The notes under the pieces: model-generated
What the model was told of the DNA's origin: nothing
The model's database searches: none
What the model saw: the letters and a program-made list of their open reading frames with translations, nothing else
In this document: piece after piece, positions 32,067 to 42,117 of the stretch
Layout of the letters: each line of letters opens with the position of its first letter
Numbering within the stretch: the stretch's first letter is position 1
Program-made: the position numbers and the translations under genes
Assembly: GCA_020137815.1 (NCBI GenBank)
Contig: CM035355.1
Coordinates: 533,451-597,450, forward strand
Direction of reading: 5' to 3'
DNA length: 64,000 nt
DNA from: Hormiphora californensis
Taxonomy: Eukaryota; Ctenophora; Tentaculata; Cydippida; Pleurobrachiidae

Positions 32067-33657
32067 GTACCGGACAGAAACTCGAACGGACGATAACTCG
32101 AACTCGAACTCGAAAATTTCGGACTATAACTCACTTTTGAAAATGTCGAATTTAGGTGAGTTATAGTCCGGATCAGGTGACTTTCGGTCCGCCCCACTGT
32201 TTAGCACTATTTACGGTGAGTTAGAGTCCGGGCGGACACTAACTCACCTATTCGAGTTGTGGGGGCCAAGGTGAGTTTCTGTCCGCTAAAAATGTCGAAA
32301 TTCGACTTTTTGTCCGCCCTCTTAACTCACAAATTCGGACTACAACTCACTTTCGGTAGACAGGGGGAACAAGAGTGACAGGGAAAGGGCGGGAAAATAT
32401 GTGAGTTTTTGTCCGCTTAAATAGCGAATTTCGATTTTCTGTCCGGACTAGAACTCACTTCATGCATAGAAAGAAAAAGGCGGGAAGACATGGCGGCGTC
32501 GTTGGCAGAGAGAGGGATGCAAAGTTGTAGAGAGAGAGCCTGACAGAGAGAGAGAGAGAGAGGGGAGAAAGGGCGGGCTAGTTCAGTTCTCGTTGTTCAC
32601 TCATACGTTGGTTGAGCTCTGCTTCTCTTTGTCTCTCTAGCTCCCGGGCTTAATTCCCATCTCGGATCTCTCATCCAATGAGTCATCCAATGAGTCATCG
32701 ACGATGACTCATTGGATGACTCACTGCAGGTGATGAACGATGACTCATATATATATATCTCCTCTCCAATCTGTTCCCAACCAGCCTAGCTGCATGCTGC
32801 AGCTGCTCTCCTACTCAGTGACTCACCTATCCTTCACTCGACAATCTATCACACCGTTCAAAGAGGAAGAGAGATGGAGAGACAAAGAGAGAGGAAGAGA
32901 GATGGAGAGACAAAGAGAGCTGTTCATCACTCGCAGTGGTTTTTTCTCCTCTCCAATCTGTTCCCGACCTGCCTATAGCTACCCACCTATCCTCGACAAT
33001 CTATCACAGCGAGACCTACTGATTGTGGATCCTTCCTCCTTATCGACACCATACCCACTATGCAATTACGACTCAAGACTTCTCTCTACTGAGTCCAGTC
33101 CGATCCTATAATATGACTCCATCATCTGTTTCTGAAGAGCAGCACGGAGAGAGGGAAAGAGAGAGCGAGAGAGAAAAAGAGAGAGGAAGGGAGGTAGAGA
33201 TAGAGAGAGGGAAAGAGAGATATGAAGGGAGATAGAGAAAGGGATGGGAGATGGGTTTTACAGTGTATTTATGTCAACCACTCAACTTGTTTCTCTTGTA
33301 ATTATGATAGCTAGCACACAAAAAAACTCAAAACTCCTGTTTGGAAACCTATTTCATTGGCCGGACAGAAACTCACCTGCCATGGAAAATGAAAATGTCA
33401 CCAGAATTTTCGACATTTTCGTAGTTTTAGCAAGTGAGTTTCTGTCCGCCAACTCAAAACAAAATTCGAGTTATTGTCCGCATAACTCACCTAGGTGAGT
33501 TTAAATTTCGAGATTTTGTCCTAGCTATCGACTTTTTGTCCTAGCAAAAAGTCGAAAATAATGCGGACAGAAAGTCACCAGAAAAAAAAAGTCGACGCCA
33601 ATTTTCGGACAATAACTCACTTTCGAGTTACTGTCCAGGTGAGTTACAGTCCTAACG
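32067..33657. mobile_element. 1.6-kb non-autonomous element with GGACnnnAACTCAC motif clusters
   Basis: About 14 copies of a motif of the form GGAC(A/T)nnAACTCAC, in both orientations, crowd the two ends (32071-32455 and 33362-33650). Examples are CGGACAGAAACTCACC, GTGAGTTTCTGTCCGC and GGACTATAACTCACTTT. The interior (about 32470-33340) has GA-rich tracts and TGACTCATTGGATGACTCA palindromes. No transposase frame was recognised. Exact ends and target duplication were not determined. Confidence 0.6.
32540..32760. repeat. TCATCCAATGAGTCATC palindrome cluster
   Basis: Around 32675-32735, ATGAGTCATCGACGATGACTCAT forms a perfect short palindrome with flanking GAGTCATCCAATGAGTCATC copies. It lies inside the motif-clustered element. 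Confidence 0.6.
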
Positions 33658-33848
33658 CCGGATCGTAGGCCAAACCCATAGTTTTAAGTTGTATCGAACT
33701 TTTTTGACCGCTGTTTAGAGATGACACCTGTTGGCAGGCGCTGCAGTACCCCAGCTGATACAGCGTATGCCAATAAGAGATGGCAAATTGTTTTTACTTT
33801 AAAAGCTCTTTCTAATTAATTATCCCTGCAGTGCAGAGTTCCTCCAGG

Positions 33849-35348
33849 ATGGCTTATACTGAGGATAGCGTGAAATCCCTCAAGTCATTTCTGGTTTCGC
33901 ACGGTCAGGAACATCTTCTGAACTTTTGGGAGGAGCTAAACCCAACTGAACGGAGTGACTTGTACCGAGACATCTTAGCGGTTGATTTTGAGAATCATCT
34001 TGCCAGTTTTGACAGGTGCACGCGAAAGGAACAGGGGGCCGGGACTGATAAAGATCTCCAGCCACTTCCCGCTGAAGCATTTGAGAGTGTGTTCTCCAGT
34101 GAGTCTGACAACGAGAGATGGACAAGATTGGGGCTTAAGGAGATCAGTGATGGAAAGGTGGCGGTGTTACTAATGGCTGGAGGACAGGGAACGCGGCTTG
34201 GTGTTCCATACCCCAAGGGCATGTACAACACTGGTCTACAAAGTGGGAAGTGTCTGTACCAGCTACAAGCAGAGAGAATCAGGAGACACGAGATATTGGC
34301 GAGTGAGATGTATGGGTCATCTAAATCCATTCAAGTGGTACATAATGACAAGTGAGCACACTAAGCGAGCCACTGTTAGATTACTTCAAATCTAACGATT
34401 GGTTCGGACTGAATGAGGAAAATATCATCTTTTTCGAGCAGGAAATGATCCCCTGTGTCTCATTTGACCGGAAACTCATTATGAGCTCCAAATCATCGCT
34501 ATCTCGTGCTCCTGGGGGTAATGGGGACCTGTACAAGGCGATCGGGAACGAGGGTGTTCTACAAGACATGCTGAAGAAAGGAATCCGAAGTGTACATTGT
34601 TATTGTGTGGATAACATTCTCGTTAAAGTCCCTGACCCCCTGTTTATTGGATGTTGTCTGGAGCGAGAGTCTGACTGTGGTGCCAAGGTGGTCTGCAAGT
34701 CTCACCCCACCGAAGCAGTGGGTGTCATCTGCCAATGTAATGGAATGTGGAAGGTAGTTGAGTACAGCGAGATATCCTTGGAGACAGCCCATCTAAAGAA
34801 CGAGGAGGGAAAACTGTTGTTTTCCCAGGGTAACATTTGTAACCACTACTTCACGACATCCTTCCTGGAGGACATGGTCCAGGAGAAGGAGAAGCAGTTG
34901 ATCCACCACGTGGCCAAGAAGAATATCCCTACAATTGATGGTACCACTGGAAACCCAGACACCGTCCAGGGAATCAAGATGGAGAAGTTTGTGTTTGATG
35001 TTTTCCAGTTTGCAAAACGGTTTACAGTCCTTGAGGTTAACAGGTCGGATGAGTTTTCACCGCTGAAAAATGGGCCCGGTGCCAAGTCCTGCACTCCGGA
35101 GATCTGTCGGGAGGATCTGTCGAGGCTGCACAAAAAGTGGGTGTTGAAGGCAGGAGGTGAGTTTGAGGGAGAGGGACTTTGTGAGATATCTCCACTCGTC
35201 AGTGTCGACGGGGAGGGATCTTGATGGACTCGTGGCCGGGAAAACAATATCACTTCCGGTTCACATGGATTCTAGGCCAACACAACCTACCAACGGACAC
35301 TCCAACGGACACTCTAACGGTGTAAATGGGTTACATAGCAAGCTGTAA
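33849..35348 (+). CDS. UAP1: UDP-N-acetylglucosamine pyrophosphorylase, frameshifted
   Basis: The enzyme makes UDP-GlcNAc from GlcNAc-1-phosphate and UTP in the cytosol, the last step of the hexosamine pathway. The nucleotide-binding signature LLMAGGQGTRLGVPYPKGMY lies near residue 110. Later conserved blocks are WYIMTS, NIIFFEQEMIPC, SRAPGGNGDLYKAI, YCVDNILVKVPDP, DCGAKVV, VEYSEISLETAHL, GIKMEKFVFDVFQFAK and EFSPLKN. Assembled length, about 500 aa, equals the family norm. The frame changes three times, each consistent with one extra base: near 34318-34328, near 34363 and near 35213-35220. So it is either a recent pseudogene or intact with consensus errors. There is no intron, although PGM3 downstream is split. 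The start is the ATG at 33849; an acceptor-like CCCTGCAG is 18 bp upstream. Confidence 0.85.
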
Positions 35349-35890
35349 AATGTGAATTCTGTGTAGTAGAGCATGATGCATCATCATAATGGTTTTGACT
35401 CGAACAGCATGTGCAAAACTAGGAGATCTGCATAGTGTAGTTTGTATTGTCCGTACTTTTAATTTGCAGTGCACGAGAGTCCGAGGAAGGTGTAGTACAC
35501 AGTACTAGTTAGTACAGCATTTCTCTCGAGTACAAAGACGGTACAATTATACGGTGCAGTGTTAGTGTCAGAACTGTGAAATTTATCAGAAGATGCGTGT
35601 GTACGTGAGTGTTTTTGTGGGAAAAAGTTAGAGAGAAGAACTTTCAGTAAGCATACAGCTATGCATTTATGCTTGGAAGAGTTTAGTTAGTGTAGACTGC
35701 CTGGAAGAGTTTAGTTCTGCTTGAGATGATGTATGTAGTGTGTAATTGTTTTGCTGTGTACAATTTAGTTAATTTTACTAAACTGGGGTTTAGTGTCCAG
35801 TCAATACATGTGTAACCCACACAAATCTCTGCGAATATTTTCAGCTTTTTGGTTCATGTTCAATGCGTTACAGTTTTTAATAAGTGTAAA
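35349..35890. other. 3' flank of UAP1
   Basis: An AT-rich, non-coding 3' flank. AGACTGCCTGGAAGAGTTTAG-like sequence near 35660-35720 is partly duplicated (GGAAGAGTTTAGTT twice). Confidence 0.45.
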
Positions 35891-35897
35891 GCAGGAA

Positions 35898-37203
35898 GCG
35901 ACCGAATATTCGGTTCGGTTCGGTTCGGTTCGGAAATTCGGTGTTTTTTGGGCGGTTCGGTTCGGTTCGGTTCGGTAGGAAATTTTGGCCGAACCACCGA
36001 ATTTTTCATGCAAAATTTTTAAATTATTTCACGAAAATTGTATGGATTTCAATGTAAATTTCGCCGTATTAACCTTATTTCGAATCGGTGGTGCTATGTG
36101 GAAATGATTTCGCTAGTTAGCGGGTTCGATATGGATTGATTTGATACCTGACTTCCCGTCGAATCGTGTCCTCATGAGAGGGTCAACAAATTCAGAAACT
36201 TTTTTTTTCAAAAAATTCATGGAGAGCACCGATCAAGGTGTTCAGAATCATTCTCTGAAATTTTGTAAAAAAGTTTGGAAAATATTTCAAAGTCAATTTT
36301 ATGGAAAATTTTCTATGTCAATTTTTGCGTACGAATCGTGTTTCGAATCGGTATTGCTAAGCGGGAGTGATGTTGCTAATTAGTGGGTCCGAGATGGATT
36401 ATGCTGATACGTGATCCCCCATCAAATCTAATTAGGAAGTTTAGGGGAAACGATTCATGTTTCAATAAATCATGCTAATTAGCGAGAGCACTGCCGCATA
36501 GCATCACCGATTCGCAACACGATTGACATAGAATTTTTTCCCCCGAAATTGACTTTGAAATATTTTACAAAGTTTTTTCACAAAATTAAATGTTTCTCTA
36601 AAAATTCATGGAGAGCATCGATCAAGGTATTGAGAATCATTACCTGAAATTTTGTGAAATTTTTTTTTGTGAAAAATATTTTAAGTAAATTATGGTATAC
36701 GAATCGTGTTTCTAATCGACAATGCTAAACGGGAGTGATGTTGGAAATTAGTGCAGTGGGTCCGAGATGGATTGTGCTGATACGTGATCCCCCATCAAAT
36801 CTAATTAGGAAATTTAGAGAGACACGATTCATGGTTCGTTTAATCCTGCTAATTAGCAATACCATTCCCGTATAGCATTGCCGATTCGAAACACGATTCG
36901 TACGCAAAAATTGACATAGAAAATTTACGATAAAATTGACTTTGAAAATTTTTTCACAAAATTGACTCTGAAATTTTTTCAAACATTTTTTAACAAAATT
37001 TCAGAGAATGATTCTCAATACCTTGATCGGTGCTCTCCATGACTTTTTAGAGAAACATTTATACAGAAAAAGTTTTGTATGGTTCGGTTCGGTTCGGTTA
37101 CCGAAATTCGGTTCGGTTCGGTTCGGTTCGGTTCGGTAAAAAAGTTTTTCAAATTCGGTTCGGTTCGGTTCGGTGGAAAAAAACCCGGTTCGGTCGGTTC
37201 CTG
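35898..37203. mobile_element. repeat element bounded by (TTCGG)n arrays
   Basis: CGGTTCGGTTCGG arrays lie at both ends (35912-35976 and 37083-37195) on the same strand. Inside, a unit of about 370 bp is repeated: GATGGATT(A/G)TGCTGATACG with TGATCCCCCATCAAATCTAA near 36393-36430 and 36765-36800, and GAGAGCA(C/T)CGATCAAGG near 36222 and 36610. A third copy of the latter is inverted near 37021-37040. There is no coding potential. The family was not recognised. Confidence 0.65.
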
Positions 37204-37205
37204 GT

Positions 37206-38102
37206 GTAAAGTTTGTAGTATTCACTGCATGACTCAGCTAGTTTAACCCCCTGCCGTAATTTCAGTCTCTTTACTGTGTCCAAAATCCACACTTTCTTCT
37301 TCTTCTTCGCTGTCTCTGTTTCTGTCTCTCTGAGTCCTCAACCTCCCTCTCTTTGTCTTTATTTTTCTCCCTTCTCCTTTTGTCTTTTCTGTTTCTCCAA
37401 CTCTTTCATTCGCTCCATGTGACCCTCACTGGATATCTGGATATGGATGATGTGGGATAGATTGACACGCAGAGAGAAGTAGAAACATGATGAGTTATCT
37501 ACAGCTTAGGCCTACAAGATGGCAATATTTCTTGATGCATAACAAACATATCCGAGCAAGAGAGATGGACAGAGAGATAGATATATAGGTATAGAGAAAT
37601 AGAGATAGACAGAGAGAGGAAGAGGGAGACAGAGCTAGAGAACAGAGGGAATGAGAGAGATAGAAAGGAAAGTCTAAGCAATACTTTCCCATCTTGCTAG
37701 ACATCCACCTTACCTATCTCACAGCTTACCCTTTCTCTCATTTCATATCTCCCACCGAGTTGTCCTGTGTTGCTCAGTTCCACTATCCTCCATGTATCAT
37801 CTTTTTCCTCAGTCTTGGGAGTGTTAAAAGTTTTTTCCTCTGCTTACGATCACGTCATCAATTGTACACTTGTACAATTGTCTATCATCTTTTTAGAGAT
37901 ATAATAGAGAGATAGAGAGATAGAGAGATCTGAATTAGAGAGATAGGGAATAGGACCGGGGGATAGAGAGGTTAGAGATAGGGACTTGGGAGATGGAGAG
38001 AGAGTAATAGGGGCTTGGGGGATAGAGTGGAGTAATAGGGATGTCTAATGGGCAAGCAACTCGGTATGGAGCTATGATAATATTTACATTTGAAACACAC
38101 AC
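37206..38102. other. non-coding stretch
   Basis: CT-rich (37290-37400) and GATA/GAGA-rich (37560-37660, 37900-38000) low-complexity sequence, with no recognisable gene. The missing 5' exons of PGM3 should lie in or near this interval but were not found. Confidence 0.45.
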
Positions 38103-38256
38103 TTGACCCTGAGAAATAGAGGAGGGAAAAAGGGGAAAGGGGAGGAGAGAGAGGAGAAGAGAGAGAGGAAAAAGAGAGAGAGGGGGAAAAGAGATGAGAG
38201 AGGGGAGAGAGAGAGAGAGAGGAGAGAGGGGAGAGAGAGGAGAGAGAGAGAGAAGG

Positions 38257-38294
<38 letters not shown>

Positions 38295-38475
38295 AAGCGG
38301 AGAAGAGAAGCGAGATGCAAAAGAAAGAGAGTCGAGGAAGAAACGGAGAGATGAGGAGAGAGGAACTATGCTCTTACTTCCTTTATTTCTATCTCTCTCT
38401 TCTCTCTCCTATCTCTTTCTCTCTCCTCTCTCTCTCTCTTCTCTCTCTCTCCTCTCGCCCTCTCTATCTCTCCAT
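38103..38475. repeat. long purine tract followed by pyrimidine tract
   Basis: About 250 bp of GA-rich sequence (38103-38355) is followed by about 90 bp of CT-rich sequence (38385-38475). The halves can pair as an imperfect hairpin. Frames open in several phases here are compositional. Confidence 0.8.
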
Positions 38476-38519
38476 CTCAGTAATGACGCAAACGATTCTG
38501 GAGGCAGTTAGGGTTTACG

Positions 38520-38770
38520 TCCAGTTTTAAAACCTTGCCCCCCCAAACCTTTCTTTACCCCTAGGGGGACAGCTGGGGGGGTTTGATGTAAGGGGGTTTC
38601 CCCTGGCACCGCCGTTACAGAAGGGGCCCCTTCTCGCTGTTAAGGTTTTTATTTCCTGTCTTTCAGTTCCCAATAAATCAAAAGAAAGGGAAAGATTTTT
38701 TTTCCCCCTTTTTTTTAAAAACCCCTTGGAATTAGTTTTTGTAAAATTAGAAAATCTGGTAATATCATCT
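38520..38770. other. homopolymer-rich, low-quality-looking sequence
   Basis: Runs such as CCCCCCC, GGGGGGG, TTTTTTTT and AAAAACCCC alternate without structure, like 42120-47000. An upstream PGM3 exon may be hidden here. Confidence 0.5.
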
Positions 38771-38773
38771 CCC

Positions 38774-38928
38774 CTCTCTCAGATCAAAAGTGTGTGGTGG
38801 AGGTAGTATTGGGGTGATGCCTTTTATAGGTTTCACGTGACACACCTTATATGGGCATCACGTGACACACCACTCTCCCTTTCTCTCTCAGATCAAAAGT
38901 GTGTGGTGGAGGTAGTATTGGGGTGATG
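38774..38928 (+). repeat. tandem duplication of a PGM3 splice acceptor and exon start
   Basis: The 46-bp block CTCTCTCAGATCAAAAGTGT...GGGGTGATG is present at 38774-38819 and again, identically, at 38883-38928. A 63-bp spacer contains TCACGTGACACACC twice. Only the second copy continues into the TASHNP codons. Confidence 0.9.
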
Positions 38929-41299
38929 ATAACTGCATCACACAACCCCGCTCCTGATAACGGGTTAAAGATTGTGGAGATGGGAGGAGAGATGCTAGCG
39001 GTTCAGTGGGAGAACTATGCAACACAACTAGCTAACACCCCCGAGACAGGTCTACCTGAGGTGAGAGGGAGGTGTCAGGTGTGACAGGGACATTCTGAGA
39101 GGGACCGGGGTTGCTGTATGATGGGGTGGGAGTATTTATATTTTGTATTTTATGGGAGCATCCATCTTGATTCTAACAAAATATATAATCCCGCCAGGCG
39201 TTAGTGGATCTATGTGAAAAGTTAAACGTGCCACTCTGCAAATCCAAATCTTCGGTAATTATTGGCCGAGATACCCGGGAGACAGGTCCTGAGATCCTGG
39301 CAGCTATCCAATCCGGGGTGGAGTCCCTGGAGGCTAGGGTCACTGATGTTGGGATCTGTACTACTCCCCAACTTCACTGGATCGTTAAACAGACGAACCT
39401 CAACCAACCCGCTACCCTGACTGACTATTACTCCACCTTTGCAACGGCATTCAAGAAGTTTTCAATGAGGAACACCGGCAGGAAACTTTCTATAAAGGTG
39501 AGAGTTAGTTAAGTTCTGAGTTTTGATATAGTTACCATGTTCTGTGTGGGTTGTGAAGCTGTTATCATTACATTGCACTGTGTGTTGCGTGCCATATATT
39601 ATACTCATTATGTTTGGGAATTATGTAAAACAACCTCTGCATCTGAAACCCATTATTTCATCTGTATTTCATCTCTAGTAGTACCATGTCTGACCCGTAC
39701 ACCGAGGAATACAACTTAGCTCTGAGGGTGGTAAAACAGGCTGGCCCTCTTCTCTCTGCCGCGTTTACTACACAAAGCAAGACTATCCACACCAAATCCT
39801 CGCCAACCGATCTGGTCACTGAGACAGACAAACTAATTGAGGATTTCATTTTCAATGAAATAGAGAAGGCCTACCCCGATGATGGGTTAGTGGGAGAGGA
39901 AACAGGGGGAAGATTTAACGAGGGACGAGTTTGGATCCTTGACCCTATTGATGGCACAACCAACTTTGTTCATAGTAACCCCTCTATCTGTATAAGTCTT
40001 GCACTTGCAGTAGCTAGGCAACCTGTTCTTGGTGTAATCTACAACCCACTGACAGAGTCGCTTTACACTGCACGTGCTGGCAAGGGCGCCTTCCTTAACG
40101 GATTCCCACTCTCTACCTCCCGGTGTAAGACCCTCTCTAGAGCTCTACTATCCACTCACATCCTCTCAGACGCCTCACTAGAGATCAATATTGTGAATAT
40201 TAGGAGGCTACACACTGATAACGCGTGCCGGGGAGTCAGGATGGGAGGTAGCTCAGTGCTCATGTTGTGTGATGTGGCGGCAGGGTCTAGTGATGGGTTC
40301 TGGGTGGAGGGTCTTCATATTTGGGATCTGGCAGCTGGGATTCTCCTGGTTCGAGAGGCTGGGGGAGTGGTAATATCAACAGTGAGGGGAGAGGAGTTCA
40401 GTTTGGTTAAGAGAAGGGTGATTGCAGCGGGGTCTGATGAGTTGGCAAAAGAGATGTTGGATACACTGAAGAGGATCCCTGGAGAACTTTATAAACCTGA
40501 TCTTGATGTTGATAATTAGTCATCGGATCATTATCTAACCCCCTAATGGAATCGGGATCAACCCATCGTTTGATAGTCAATGATTTAGAATGTTACATGA
40601 CTTTTACATGACACTTTTTTTACGACACAGTGTTGTTTTCCTGTATCTCCCTCCCTCTTCAACACCCCCTAATCTCTACTTTCCTTATTTACCCCATCTC
40701 TATCTCTAATACCATTCTCTACTTTCCTAACTGACCCCCTCTCTCCTTCTCCAATCTCTAATGTCCTGATTGACCCCCTCCCTCCCCCAGGTGGACTGTG
40801 CGAATGGTGTTGGAGCGGTCTCTCTCCGGGCCATATCCCCTCTCCTCAGTGAGCTGCTTGATATTGACATACATAACGATGGAAGTGAGGGAGAACTCAA
40901 CAAGGACTGTGGAGCTGACTTTGTCAAGGTAATTGGGTACTAATTAGTTGCTTTCCCGGCACTTCTGTTATAAATTCTGTCCTTCACCCTCTTGTTTCCA
41001 TATAACCACACCCTGTTTCCCTAGAATTAATTCCATTTCTTCCTCTAATAATCCTCTCTTATTGACCCCCTCCCACACAAGAAATCTTTTGTTAGTCCCC
41101 ACACACAGTTAATTCAGACCTCTCTCACCGAGTATTACCTCCCTCCCCTCCTACACAGTTAATGCAGAACGCACCGAAAGGTGTCTCTTACACGGAGAAC
41201 GACCATTGCTACACTATAGACGGGGATGCTGATAGAATACTCTTCTTTTACAGTGAGAACCACAGGTGATTTATTTTCCAAAACACTCCGACACCCCCC

Positions 41300-41335
<36 letters not shown>

Positions 41336-42113
41336 GATCGAACAGCAAAACTTGTGGTTTATCAGGAGGAAAATCAAACATATTATTTTTATCACGTTAT
41401 CCAAATACAACTTTTCGGTGTCTCCAACAACACTCCAAATCACAATTACCCCGAACCTCCAGGTTTCACTTGCTAGACGGGGATAAGATATCATGTTTAT
41501 TGGCATCCTATATTAGGAGACTATTAGACGAGGCCGAGATGAATGTTGAAGTTGGGGTGAGTCAGTGCAGTAGGGGTATCATGGGCGATGAAGGGATGGA
41601 CCATTTCACTGGGCAGATTCTCTGCAGTTGAATTTCAATTCAGTTCTCATACCAATCTCTTTTTCAGGTGGTCCAAACAGCATATGCTAACGGCAGTTCA
41701 ACTTCCTACTTGCAAGACCAAGGAGTTGAGGTTGTGTGTGTTCCTACCGGGGTAAAACACCTTCACGCCGCGGCAGAGAAGATGGATATTGGCATCTATT
41801 TTGAGGCTAATGGCCACGGGACTGTTTTGTTTAGTAACAAGGCCATAGCTGCCATAAACAAAGAAGCAGACCAATGTGACTCACTCAAGGGTCACCGGAC
41901 TCCCATGCAGAAATTACAGAACCTGACGGCGCTAATAAACCAGGCGTGTGGGGATGCAGTGACTAACATCTTGGTTATCGAGGCGTTACTAAGGGACAAT
42001 AGATGGATGGTGTGTGACTGGGATGGGCTTTATACCGACCTACCCTACAGACAGTTAAAAGTAGCAGTAGCTGATCGCTCTCTTATTAAAACATTTGACG
42101 TGGGAAAACAACA
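38892..42113 (+). CDS. PGM3: phosphoacetylglucosamine mutase, partial, at least six exons
   Basis: The enzyme interconverts GlcNAc-6-phosphate and GlcNAc-1-phosphate. Exons: 38892-39060, 39198-39497, 40791-40928, 41159-41265, 41463-41556, 41668-about 42113. All junctions are GT-AG and in phase. Visible motifs are the phosphoserine loop VMITASHNP, VIIGRDTRETGPEI, TTPQLHWIV, the junction K|VDCANGVGA, the metal loop TIDGDADR, FHLLDGDK, VVQTAYANGSS, IYFEANGHGTVLF and LYTDLPYRQLKVAVADR. The N-terminal exon or exons are not found. The last domain, which should carry the phosphate-binding RPSGTED motif, is also missing; the frame ends at 42117 where poor-quality sequence starts. It is on the same strand as UAP1, about 3.5 kb downstream. 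The intron at 39498-40790 contains a whole inositol monophosphatase gene. Confidence 0.88.
39686..40519 (+). CDS. IMPA1: inositol monophosphatase, nested in a PGM3 intron
   Basis: It hydrolyses inositol monophosphates to myo-inositol and needs Mg2+. A single uninterrupted frame gives 277 residues, the usual family length. Diagnostic motifs: VTETDKLIE, the metal-binding GEE in LVGEETGG, WILDPIDGTTNFVH, RMGGSS near residue 190 and the second signature HIWDLAAGILLVREAGG. The start ATG at 39686 is preceded by CATCTCTAG, so a leader exon is possible. It has no introns and sits on the same strand inside the 1.29-kb PGM3 intron, so it may be a retrogene copy or simply a nested gene. All catalytic residues that I can recognise are present, so activity is expected. 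The symbol is a family-level assignment; orthology to IMPA1 rather than IMPA2 is not tested. Confidence 0.92.
   Translation: MSDPYTEEYNLALRVVKQAGPLLSAAFTTQSKTIHTKSSPTDLVTETDKLIEDFIFNEIEKAYPDDGLVGEETGGRFNEGRVWILDPIDGTTNFVHSNPSICISLALAVARQPVLGVIYNPLTESLYTARAGKGAFLNGFPLSTSRCKTLSRALLSTHILSDASLEINIVNIRRLHTDNACRGVRMGGSSVLMLCDVAAGSSDGFWVEGLHIWDLAAGILLVREAGGVVISTVRGEEFSLVKRRVIAAGSDELAKEMLDTLKRIPGELYKPDLDVDN
41301..41333. repeat. poly-C run (33 C) in a PGM3 intron
   Basis: Thirty-three consecutive C residues after ACACCCCCCA, 36 bp after the donor at 41266. Length is likely unreliable. Confidence 0.9.
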
Positions 42114-42117
42114 GTGA

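Noticed and set aside
35912-37195. (TTCGG)n as telomeric repeat
   Set aside because: Not the animal TTAGGG unit; interstitial, short and bounding an internal repeat.
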